DNA of 64,000 bases from Trichinella spiralis (Eukaryota > Nematoda > Enoplea > Trichinellida > Trichinellidae), in NCBI GenBank assembly GCA_000181795.3, contig CM012955.1:10799976-10863975 (forward strand). Direction: 5' to 3'. The notes under the pieces are model-generated. The model made no database searches and was not told the DNA's origin. It saw nothing but the letters and a program-made list of their open reading frames with translations. A program made the translations under genes and the position numbers. Shown piece by piece: positions 26,285 through 37,897 of the stretch (its first letter is position 1; each line of letters opens with the position of its first letter).

Positions 26285-27240
26285 CGTTTAGCCTGAAATA
26301 AGCAGAATGGTGTGTGTGAGTGTGTGTTTGTGTGTGTGCAAACAGCCGGAGTGCATCCGCGTCGCGGTAATCGCGTCTTGCGAGCAAATTGAAAACATGC
26401 ACTGCCGATCAACGGCTAGCTAATGGAATTTTCATCGAGAGCTTATTTAAACAGAGTAAATTACGCAGAATGATGACCGGCAAAATTTCGCCCGTCAGCA
26501 GTCAATAAATGGGAAAAAGCTTATTGTAAAAAGTTGATGGGGAGTAAAAAATGTGGAGAAAATAACGAAGTGGACGATGGTGGACGACGGACAGCGTTCG
26601 GCTGGGCTGAGAAGTGGGATTGTGGCGCTGAACGTCGCATCCTGCGACGTTGTCGAATGCGCAGTGCGGCGCGTTTGGAAAAGCTATTGACAATTCAATC
26701 ATTCGATGTGACCAAGTTACGCAAGGTTCTTCCTGGTACTGCTCTCGCAGGCGGGTCAACGTCCGACCGTTGCTCATCAACCATTGTCATCGGTCAAGTC
26801 GACCGACCACAGCGACAGCACAATATGCACACTACAAAGCTACTGTACCAGCTACACCGGAAACGTGCTCATACAGATATATGCATAGCAGCAATATGCA
26901 GCTTGAAAAGAGGGCGGTGCCGGCGCTGACTTAGCCGAGAGAATTAATGAAAAAGTGTCCATTCTCTGACGGTCGTCAAAACGATGAGGTTGGTTTCGAT
27001 TGGACAGAAACTTCGTCGGCTCGTCGCCACCGACAAAGCAATAGCTGGCTGGTTGCGCAAAATTTGTTTCGGGGTCAGTGTGTGAGGATCATCCTGGTAC
27101 AGATGTATTCTTTACAACGTAAACAGGCAGTGTCAAGGTGCAGCAGTAGCAAGCATCCAGACCAATACTAACCGGTTGCACAGGATCAGTAGACCATCGA
27201 CAAGCATAAACCACGCCTTTGTTTTCTCTTTTCACCTAAC
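26285..27240 (-). promoter_or_regulatory. Upstream region of the TOX-like gene, GC-richer
   Basis: The kilobase before the TOX-like start codon is markedly less AT-rich than the rest of the window and holds several overlapping short open frames in both directions, a composition effect. It includes a GT-rich run at about 26309-26339 and a TTTCAG acceptor ending at 26293. It is the likely promoter and 5' UTR region. No specific factor site can be claimed. Confidence 0.45.
26309..26339. repeat. GT-rich dinucleotide tract upstream of TOX
   Basis: An interrupted (GT)n run of about 30 bases located some 25 bases upstream of the TOX-like start codon. On the TOX transcript strand it reads CA-rich and lies just before the acceptor-like site. 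Confidence 0.8.
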
Positions 27241-27554
27241 GCGAATAATATTTAATTGTAATATTTTTTTTGCTCATTTTTAAAATTATTTTTCAATTTT
27301 ATGTGAAATATTAATGGTGTAAATATTTGTCCTCTGCAATCATTGCACATATTATTTCATAGGTGGACAATGTAAGTACAATGATGATGATGATGATGAT
27401 TTCAATTTTTCTTTTCTTGCAGACAATAGGATGGAAAAATATTTATTTCATTTAAACTGTTACATCCAAAATGTTGAATTCGATTTTTCTCATGTTCGAC
27501 GGAGTGTTCAATTTTGCAATTTTCATTCAAATGAAAATTTTAATGAAGAATATT

Positions 27555-27612
27555 GAAAGAGAGACAGAGAGAGAGACAGAGAGGGAGGGAGGGAGAGGTG
27601 GGGAAGGAGAAG
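27555..27612. repeat. GA-rich purine tract
   Basis: An imperfect GAGA/GACA/GGGA run of about 58 bases, all purine apart from a few C and T. It is simple sequence; GAGA-factor binding would be speculation. Confidence 0.85.
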
Positions 27613-30600
27613 ATGAATAAGAAGAAAAAAGTTAATTAAAAACAAAAAGCGTTAAAATTGTTCTCATCCTATGTGAGAAATCAAGCAGGAAATAATGATT
27701 TAGATATCAAAAGCGATGCGCAAAAATTGCATTACTTGCAACGGTTTTGAAAAGTGCACGTTGTCGGTTGAAATTGAATTGCTATTAATCGAATAATGCA
27801 AAACTGATTACATTTCCTCTCAATTACAAACGGCCGCTGAGCAAAATTTGAAAAATCTTCTTTAATCTTTTTCCCTTACGTCATAACAATTCTGTCTGCA
27901 TTTCATAATGCGTATGAATGAGAAAATGAAAGCTTTTTCCAAACGAACTTGAATGAAAAGATAATATCATTTTTTTGTCTGCTATAATAAATTTGTGGTG
28001 GCTGTTGTTGGTGTGTATCTTTTGCGAATTTCTTATTTTCAACATTTCCCTCTCAACCATCCTCCTTTTAGTTTCGTCAATAATGTTCCAATTGAATCGA
28101 AACGTTTAATCAGCATTTAATCAAAACTTTTATTAATCACTTTCTGCAGATTTGATTCCAGCTTTTGCTTTTGCTCGTGCTATGCCAAAAAACGCAAAGA
28201 TGATAAATATTCTCTTTCACTTGCTTTTTCATAATTATCACAGTTTTATTGGGCATTTTGTAAAGTGTTTCATTATCAACTGATTACAGTAGTAGCAACT
28301 GATTTTCAACACACAGATTAAATACACACCGCAATCTATGCATATTGATGCGATACGATAGTTTCAATTAAAAATTATGCAAGTTCAACTTAAGCACGTG
28401 ATCTTTTTATTTTTAAGCAAGTTGAATTTTATTTTAAAAAATAGCATTATCAAGTCAAATATAAGGTTTATTTTTATTTGTGTGTGCATATATGATGTAT
28501 ACATGTCGGTTTAAGTGGATAATATTCATAACATTAAATAATGAAAAGAAAAGTAATATTTAAAAAAAAATTCTTTTTTTAAAAAGAAGAAACAAAACAT
28601 TTATGTTACGGCCAATTTGGAAATTATTGATTAAGTGAAAAATGTAATACGAAGAAAGATAAAATGCATTTTTGTGTAAGCATTTCTGAAAGCCAATTTT
28701 GTTATCGATTTATGAATTACTGAAATAACAATGCTGTAGATGCACATGCAATCAAGCACTTAATGAAACATTCATCCAACAAAAGAATTGAATGTTATTA
28801 CTGATCATTTTGTTACTACTATAAAAAATATACATTGAATAAACAAGCATGAATTAAATTAAGGTATGTGTGCAATTAAAGTTGTGTAATTAAAGTTACT
28901 TCACTTTACCATCTACCACATGTATACATGTAAAAAACCTTGGTAATGGAAAATCAGTTTCAAAAATTTAATTATTATTTTTTGTTTTTTTTGAATATGC
29001 TATTTTATTTTAATTTCATGTTTATGTGATTACTATTACTATTATCATTGTTGTTGTCGTTTCCGCTCTACGATTTCATAAAGGTTTATCAAGTAAATTT
29101 GAAATTTGCATTTATTCATTAGGCTTCTCATGCAAATTATCATTTTGTTAAGGTTTCGTGGTGTATGAATTGGTTATTCAATTAGCAGTTTCATCGAAGC
29201 TATTTACACAAAGTGTATTGGATTTTTGTGCAATATTTCATTTAAAATTTAATTAAGTCAATAAATAAATTAATCAAAAAAAGTATATATATATATAAGA
29301 TAAGTGAAATTGCTATTTGATTGTTTTCTTACCTAATAACTGAACACAGAAGGACAAATAACCGGCAATCAGTAAAGGTCAAAAAGATTTTACCTGTTGA
29401 TGGGGAAAATGTTCGGCCGTTGTTGAAACAAATCATTCTCCCAAACAAAACTTGCATAAAATAGCATTAAATTTAAATGAATATTTCTTTTCTCTTTATT
29501 TAAACAAAAAAGGCATTGCAACGTTTGTTTCATTGATTTTCGTTTCTCAATTGGAAAAAATAAATGGAGAGGTAGCATTTTTTGAAATGGCAAATTTCAC
29601 CACCATAATTTATATTTGTTATTGCCAGTTTGCTGACTGTGACAATTTGTTGGTGAATTTCAATCAACAAGAAAAAAGTTGAAATAAATAAATAAGGTAA
29701 TTTTATTATTAGAAGAAAAATCAATCGAGTGGAACGAACAGTTTTGCAAGAATTTCCAAACGTCCCAGAGAGGGGTAGGGGAACCAAGTGAGTGTGTTTA
29801 GCATTTTTGGATTTGAGAAAATTTTACGAATTATTTTTCAAAATAATTTTCAATGATTTAAATTTTTCTTTATTGAAAAAATTCTGCTATCTGCACCAAT
29901 ATTTGCTTATGATAAAAGCTTGGCTCGTGTGTTCAATGGCAAATTTGACGATTAAAGTTGGTCGAATAAGTTTCATTATTGTTATTATATTTCTGCACAT
30001 TGGTGGGAGTAAATTAATTAAATCGAATATGTTCGTGAAATTTATTAATAATTTTTCAACAACTAAATTAATAACACTCTCTATAAATAAATAGTATATT
30101 GTATAAATTCGATTTTCTCTTTCAGCAAAAGAATTTTAATTTTTCCTATTTTTTTCTGATATACATAGTTACTTCTTTTGATAATAATTGGTTTAATTTC
30201 TGCTGAAAATGAATGATCGTTAAGTTGTATCTTTTACACTTCGTAATAATTTACTGGATATAACTGATTGCAATTGAATAGTTTTCAGAAAAAAACATTT
30301 GCATAATGATGAACTTACCAACTGTGTAAAAGTGGGAAATATTCTTCTCAGCTGAATAAGAAAGATTACTTTGATTTTGCGGCTTCAGTTTTGTACTTTA
30401 AACAAAACAAAAAAAATTTTTTGAAAATATTTCAAACCAAGCAGTCAGTGGAAGAGTATGTGAGCTTTTGATGTTCGTCTCGAATGAAATCTCATGTTCT
30501 GCTATATTTTTCCATTTGAAAAGGAACCCAATAACGCAGCAGACCTTGAAAAGTTACCATTATTTAAATGGCTCATTGATCTCTGACAATTTCAGGTGAA

Positions 30601-31743
30601 CTGTAGGTTCAGACAAATTTTTCAATTGTTCCAAAATTACAGCCTTTTATTTTCATTTCTTGAATATAAATATTTATGAGCAATTGCAAGAAAACATGCT
30701 CGCGGATTATTTTTATTGCTTGCAAACAAATTTAAAACGAATGACATCATCCACTTGTGCACCGGCTTGTTCTTGTTGTTCGTTGGTCGCGATGCAAAAT
30801 CGAACATATTATTATTATTATTACTATTACTATTGCTTTGTTTTGCAGTGCAATGGAAAATTTAATTTCTTGACTTGACTTGCGCATTTTTTCTTAAATA
30901 CAATCTCAAACGATATATATATATATATGCATAACTAGCTGACTGTAGTTTGTATTGATCAAATGAAAAGGATAGAATTGTTTTCAATCATCGATGATAA
31001 TTTTGTTCATTTAATTTAATTTAATTTAATTTTGTAATCACTTTGTAAAATTTACTGACGATTATTGGAAAATCATAATTTCATTCAACCAATATCATTG
31101 TCAATGATCTTCTCTACAGTTGAGGCATGTGGAATTATTGATCGGCCGTATTAATTATTTAAAATTGCTTTTGATGTATTATTGCAAGTTGCAGTTGTAA
31201 GCAAATTGAAGAACGATGAAAAAAAAAGATCGATGCGTTATTACGTACAGATGCAATGTTGGTCGGTATTATTTTTCATGTAGATCAGTTAATTTTTAGT
31301 TGAACTTTAAAAAATGAGTGAACAAATATTTCATTTGTTTCGACAAAAATCAATTCAGTTATTAGAAACAATCAGGTTCGCTTTTTGATTTATAATACGT
31401 CCATTGTTGTTGTTACAATGTTCTCTTCATGTTGCTGCTGAATGGTGGGATATTACGAAGTAAAACAAGCAAAATTGATCATCTCGAAAAAATCACAATG
31501 TGAAAATTGAACAATGGATTCTTTTTGTCTGCGCGAATGCTCACTGATGAGGAAGATCGATGATTATTTATTTATCCGTGCAATCAAATTATATTTATAG
31601 CATGAAATTCATTTTAATTTCTGCTTACTTTCTTTCTTAATTTGCATTTTCAATTTTAATAATTCAACATTGGAAGTGTTGAATTGTATTGCAAAAATTG
31701 ATTGCTTATGTTTTCATAGCATTGTTCAGTGGAATTTTCACTT

Positions 31744-31789
31744 CAATCAATCAATCAATCAGTTTTCTTCTTCTTCTTCTTCTTCTTCA
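31744..31789. repeat. Adjacent ATCA and TTC microsatellites
   Basis: A four-unit (ATCA) run is followed within a few bases by a TTC run of about eight units. A second TTC run lies about 150 bases downstream at 31937-31956. Confidence 0.85.
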
Positions 31790-33483
31790 GTTGTTTTAAG
31801 CTGTCACGCATTATTGGAGATATCAATCAATCTCCCAACAATTCAACAAACTTTCATCCATTCAGGCAGTAAAATTCAACTATCATGTTAATGACCATAA
31901 AATATGTAAAAAGCAATAAACCGTATGAACTGTTTTCTCTTCTTCTTCTTCTTCTTATTCTACTTTTTCACTTTTGTTTCTGCTCTGCCAAAGAAGCTTG
32001 TAGACACTTACTTGTAGAAACTGGTCAAATGACATTGTAATCAATTCTATTTTTCAAATATTGATCTAAACCAGCATTCTTTGCAAACCAGCTACAATAA
32101 AATTGCTCACGAGGCCAACGAAATAAATCTTCTGTATCTAATACAATAATATAATGTATATTTTGTAAAAAAAATTGTTGTTTTCATTTATTATTGAAAT
32201 ATTAATGTTCTCTTTGTACTGAATTGTTTTCAATCTCAGAAATTTTCAATATTTTAATTTTTTTTAAATATTGATGCTCAGGTAATATCAAAATATCCAC
32301 TGTTTCAATCGCGACGATCAAGCTAACTATTTAACACGGGGGATTTTGTTCTCATTCTGCTCTTGGTGTGATTTTGCATCACCATGTAATGATGTTGATT
32401 TGCAAAATAGTTTTTCCAACTTTTATTTACATCTGCGAAATGAAAAATAAGACGAGCAAGATTTTGTATCTTTTGCATACAATATAATAAGCAATGTCCA
32501 AGATGAGTTTCAGTAATGTAAAATATTGTTAATTGGAGTAGTTTTCCAAAAAAAAAAATAAGAAATTGAAATGAATCTCAATTTTCGCAAACGGGGCAAA
32601 CAAGCAACGTTCAACTACGTCAAAGTGGGATGATGCAACAAATTGGGAAAAAGTAATTAGTATGAAAGGGAAGAAAGTAGAAGAATTCCGTTACAAAAGC
32701 AATCACTCAGTGTTAATATTAAATTGATCAAATTTCAAATTTAATAAAAATTTCAAACTAATCATGCATAAAAAGTGTGCACATCACGTTCGGCTCTGCA
32801 TGGGAAATAACAAATCAAACGTGACCACTTTTTGTTAATTGGTTCATCGAAAGCAGTGTTTCTTGAAAATAAATTGCTACCATGCCTTGTATAGTGCATA
32901 TAATAATTAAAATTTTATTCTCCTCTGTGATCTCGTGCAATTTCAACCTTTTACCACTATTATTATGGCCAGTTTTCTAGAATAGTTTCAAAAACAATAT
33001 TTCATCATGTAATATTAGTATTAGTTTCAATACATGTATGCATGTATCTGTAGGAAAAGTCATTCAATCAAACAGTGTGTAATTGGATGTGATTACAATA
33101 TTTGTTTCCAGTTTTTAGATGGTGAAATGACAATAATAGATCATTTTTTTTCAAATATGAAAATCAATGTTTACAACGAATTAAAAATATTGAACAGGCA
33201 ATTGAAGTGAAATTTAAAAATACGAATTTGAATTGTTCAAAAAAATTTTAATCTTTGAAATAAAAGCATTCAGGTATGGTGATTGTTACTGTACATTTTA
33301 TTTGAAGAATGTATTTTTATAATCGAATTATTTCATAAATAATTTATTCCAGTGCAGATATTGAATTCTGACCGTATGCATTTATTGTTGCAGTTTTATT
33401 TTATTATTCTGATGATCGTTGTTAAGCGTTCTCATTTTTTGCTGTTTGCCAAGCAGATTAGATTCGATAGACGCAGTTTTGTG

Positions 33484-35416
33484 ATGCAGTCTTGTTGGGA
33501 TAAAGCATGTCCGCTTCTTCAAGTTCTGTCTTCAGCAGTAACGTCTGCAGAAAATGCAGGAAGATTAATCAGAAGAACTCGAGGACAAGATATGGATATA
33601 TTGGAAAAGGTATTTTGTTTAAATCTTTTTTCGTTCACATTTAATTATCATGATAAATATTTTTCATTTATCCATTTTCAAACAATTTTTCCACATTTTA
33701 GAAAATATTTTCTATCAACGAGTAGTAGTTAATGATTTCATTTGCCGTCTTTGAGACAGTTAGGCAACTTGATTACTGCATGATGATTTCCTGTGTGAAT
33801 TGATCGCCGTCGTTGATTCACTTTTTTATTTTTAAAACAGTTCACTAGCGATATGTGAATATTTTTAACGATTTTATTTCGCATAACAATAAGAAATGAA
33901 GCGTTTAGGGATATCGCGATTTGCAGACAAAAGCTGATCGTTTTTCGGAAATTTCCATCGTCAGCAGTCTCAGGATGAAATTTGAAACGAATTTGAAAAT
34001 TATCGCTGAAGTGAACTTTATTTCTACTCTAGTTGAATTGTTATTCAAGACTAATTTAATATTGTCTAGGAAGGTTTGACTGTCGATAGTGATGTGCCAG
34101 CATCATTTATTGAATCTGGTGTTTGCAACGATGTTCTTGCTTTGGAAGATCAACTGGACGCACAACTTAAAAAAGCCTCCATTAACGAAGCAAGTATACC
34201 TTAATTTAGTATTTATTTAATTTTATGTTTTGATCATTTTTATAAAATACTTTTGCAATAAACTAATTGAACAAATGGCTGTTTTATGCCATTTTTTTCT
34301 GTTCTACTTCTGCCTTATTTTTAATATTTAATTTATCGCATGCTTCTTTTTTCCATATTTCAAATTAATCGCTCCATCGTAATTTCAGAAAATTTACTTT
34401 GAACAACTAACAACATATTTGAGTATATCTCACAAAGTAGACGTTTGATAAATTTAAAGTTATCTTACTGTATTTGTTTTTTGCACATCCTGAAAATCAG
34501 GTAAATAAATTTGACTTTTTGCAATTAAAAAAAAAACTTTGAATATTATGTGTGTTTCAGTTGGTTTTTATGATTTTATTAATTGTTTTCAGTTCACAGT
34601 ATGGATTGATCCACTGGATGGTACTTATGAATTTGCGCACGGTATGGACGTTTGTATTTGTTGTTTCAATATTGTAGTGTTAAATTTTGCACAATTTTAG
34701 GCCTTCTCAGTCATGCGACAATTATGATCGGCATATCGTTGTCCGCAAAGCCTGTTGCTGGTGTGATTCACCAACCGTTTGTCTCGGATGTGGATACACT
34801 TGACGATGTTGGTCGTACAGTATGGGCAGTGAAATCTGTTGATCGCATTTTTGGCGATTTACAAGTGAAACCACCACCGAATGGTGCTTGAACGTGTAAT
34901 ATTTTTTTATTGAAATATATTGAAATTATTGACTTTCAGGCAAGAGAATTGTCGTTACAACTCGTTCACATGGTAATCCTAATTTGGAGAATATTTTGGA
35001 AATTCTCCAACCTACCGAGGTAATTCGAGTTGGTGGAGCTGGAAACAAGGTTGTCAGATTTATGTTATTCGATTTGCGAAATAAATTTATGATAAATTTC
35101 GAACGACTAGGTGTTGATGTTGATTGAAGGTGAAGCTCATGCCTATGTATTTCCTGGAACAGGAACGAAGAAATGGGATACATGTGCTGCGGAATGTATT
35201 TTATCCGCTGCTGGTATTGCAGTCAATCATTTGATTACGTTAATTATTTTTTTTGAATTAATTTGTTCAATTCAAGGTGGACGAATGACTGATCTGTGTG
35301 GAAATGAAATTGATTATTCGAGCGATGTGAATGTGAACAATTTGCAAGGAATTCTTGCTACCGCGCCGACAGTAGATCATGAAAAGTATGCATCGTTTTC
35401 AAATCAAAATTTGTGA
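33484..35416 (+). CDS. BPNT1: 3'(2'),5'-bisphosphate nucleotidase
   Basis: This magnesium-dependent, lithium-sensitive enzyme removes the 3' phosphate from PAP, the by-product of sulfation, giving AMP in the cytosol. Eight exons close to 310 residues (human 308): 33484-33609, 33909-34010, 34070-34189, 34593-34641, 34701-34883, 34940-35049, 35111-35213 and 35277-35416. Family motifs in order: DLQTKADRFSE, the metal-binding acidic pair in KIIAEEGL, WIDPLDGTYEF (the DPxDGT signature), VGGAGNK, and KKWDTCAAE (the WDxxA motif). All metal ligands expected by family are present. There is no signal or membrane segment, which favours BPNT1 over Golgi BPNT2. The intron after exon 3 needs a GC donor (GAA then GCAAGT) to keep frame. 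The C terminus reads through a possible GTATGC donor at 35386; KYAS there matches the YYAS of the human end. The gene is convergent with the MCFD2-like gene. Confidence 0.9.
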
Positions 35417-35873
35417 GCATTGTTGAATATGCACAATTTTTTTCTCCATTCATTCGTGCGTGCAATTTTTTTGACACTTTTAGAAATTAATCGTTCAAAA
35501 TTTATGTCCATTTTATAATTATTCGTCAACTTGCATTTTGTGCTCGTAGTGCTTTTTTGGTATTTATTATTCAGTTGTTTTTCTCTCTAGGTTTAGGTTG
35601 TTCAAATTGAGATCATTTTATTGGAATTTGTTTTTTAAGAAAGAAAAATCCATTGTCATATCAGATTTTATTATTTTTTTCCCACCTATTCAGTTATGGC
35701 AAACATCGGTATGAACGTTGAAGTAAAGACATTTTTGCCTACATACAACTATATAATGTATAATGTAATTTGGTATTCCTGTTTGAAATTATTCAGTGTG
35801 TTGTATGTTGAAATGGGAAATGATGGGATGAATGAAAGTTGTTGGATTGTTTGTGTTGTGTTTTTTTTGGTTT

Positions 35874-36433
35874 TCACTGTTTGTTAGCTACTATTGTATA
35901 TTCGGCATAATCAATGTATCCGTCGCCGTTTGTGTCATACTGATGAAGCAACGTATCGACATGCATTTCCAATTCGTCGTCCGTTGGAATTGGACTTTCA
36001 CTACCGGTATTGTCTGAACAGATTGAACAGTTGAGCATATATTTAAATAAGAGAATGTAAAAATGGACGAATTACGATTGTGCTGGTGTGCTGTGACTTT
36101 TATCAGTTCACATCCGTCGAGAACTCCATTTCTGTCGACATCGTAAAGATTGAAAAGATGAAATTGAGTAAAATCTGCCCTCTTGATCGCCTCTTCCGAA
36201 ACTTTGTGTTTCAAGTGGTGCTGAATATGCCTGAAATGAAACACCAATTCTATTTTCATTCTATTTTGTTAGTTTTTTTTCCATATTTACTCGATATTTT
36301 CCACGTCTGTTTTCAACGTGTATTTCACTTTTTTTTCCTGACTATCACCGATGCAGCCGAGCAACAGCATCACGGCGAAAAATGGAATTTTCACATTTCC
36401 GCCTTGGAACATTCTAGAACATATGACATTCAT
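35874..36433 (-). CDS. MCFD2: MCFD2-like EF-hand secretory protein
   Basis: MCFD2 pairs with the lectin LMAN1/ERGIC-53 to carry selected glycoproteins from ER to Golgi. Three exons read right to left close to 145 residues: 36433-36291, 36230-36076 and 36013-35874. The N terminus holds a hydrophobic core (IPFFAVMLLLGCIGD) that fits a signal peptide. EHIQHHLKHKVSEEA aligns with the human EHIMEHLEG segment. Two canonical EF-hand loops follow: DVDRNGVLDGCE at residues 78-89 and DTNGDGYIDYAE at 126-137, all calcium ligands intact. The protein ends soon after the second EF-hand, as in the human protein (146 aa). The ATG at 36433 touches a TTTTCCAG acceptor. A second in-frame ATG at 36412 (MFQGGNVK) would give 138 residues with a tidier signal peptide. 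LMAN1 is not in this window. Confidence 0.87.
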
Positions 36434-37048
36434 CTGGAAAATTCTAAATTCTAGACATTCATCCCCAAGTTTGGGGATTTTTTTTTCTGCCTCAATTGTA
36501 TACAAATTGAATTAGTTCTTCGTTCAATGTTGACAGTTGTTTTATGAGGAAAAATTCTTTTTTCTCTAACGCGGTGGTAAAATTTTCAAAAAAAATAAAT
36601 ATTTTAAGCATCTCAACTGCAAAACATTTTTTGCCAGAGATCGATGCATTTTTTCACTTCAACTCAAATAACGATATTATTTTCAAACATTTCAATTTTT
36701 ATACTCTTCTTGAAAGTCCTCTCTCTATTCAACCGACTTCAGTTTCAGCTTTTGCTTTTTTTTTCATCAGTTATTAATTGCATTGTCTTGTGATTTATTT
36801 ATATGAGTTTATTGTGCTGTTTTTTTTGAATTTTTAACTTGAATACATCTGTGCAGTGATTATTTTGTTTTACAGTAAACTTGATGGCACTACAAATGCG
36901 CTATGACATCAGCATCACAGTTAGTTCAACAATCGACTTTTTAAGCAAAAAACAAATGCGGTAAGAATATGTGAAATGATTGTTCTCAGCATGAAAATCA
37001 CGAATGTTTGTTACTTTGTGTCGTTGAGCATGCTTTGCACAGTTTGCG

Positions 37049-37081
37049 TATATATATATATATATATATATACATATATAT
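37049..37081. repeat. TA dinucleotide microsatellite
   Basis: A near-perfect (TA)n run of about 33 bases in the gene-poor region. Confidence 0.9.
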
Positions 37082-37881
37082 TGTGACAGAAGATTTGAGG
37101 AAAATTTTTCGTAAACGATACAGGCTTGTGAATACATGTTAGTGTTTTTTGAGGTAGTTATTTATGTAGCTATTATTAGGCTTGACTGGGAAATTTCCCA
37201 TTAAATAAGTAACTATTCATCTTCAGCAATCCTATATTAATTAGGCTGTTCTGTATTTTTTTCATAATTTGGAAACTGATTTGAAGTAATCATAGAGCGT
37301 TGTAATCACATGACAATATTCCACACATGGTAATCGTTTGATATAAATTGGGAGAAAATTATTTTCAAACAAATTCATCAAATAATGATGATTCACGTAT
37401 ATTTATATAATTATATGAGAACAATTTGAGAGGAAGAAAATGATATAAGTACAGAAGGAAGAATAATATTTGCTTGGAACGTTACTAGTGCCGCAATTTT
37501 TGTTTGCAGAACAGGCGAGGATGATATTAAATTTGTTTGAATAAATTAAGGAAGCTTCGGTAGGTTTCTATTGCGTTGGTGTTGCAGATCAGCGGAAACG
37601 CTAGCAGAATGATTCAGAATAGAAATAATTTGTTGTTTAAAGCTTTATTTACTCAGTAGTAGGCCACTGGAATGCGTCATCATGAATTTCCCGCATTACG
37701 TTAAAAGCTTCTCTGAATTTAAGCACTAGCTTACTACAGCGAGCGAAATTTGCTTTTTCACGGATAAAATAAACAGTTATTTTTAGCTATTGATTTTTTG
37801 TGAAATATTTTTGTCTTCAATTTTGAAAGCTCTATTTTTTTCAATTATAATTTTTCATTATATATATGTTTTTCAATTATT

Positions 37882-37897
37882 GATCGATCGATCGATG
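37882..37897. repeat. GATC tetranucleotide repeat
   Basis: About four head-to-tail GATC units. It is short and probably a chance or slippage product. Confidence 0.7.

Larger units (their letters stand above)
27241..33483. other. Intergenic DNA between the TOX-like and BPNT1 genes
   Basis: About 6.2 kb of AT-rich sequence in which I see no gene on either strand. Open frames are short, AT-driven and lack domains. It holds several microsatellites: ATG at about 27381, GA-rich at 27555, TA at 29286 and 30912, ATT at 30807, ATCA/TTC at 31744, and TTC at 31937. The part nearest 33480 is the upstream region of BPNT1. Confidence 0.5.

Noticed and set aside
26502-27171. Several overlapping frames upstream of the TOX-like gene
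   Set aside because: Frames on both strands overlap, lack domains and are explained by lower AT content of a promoter region.
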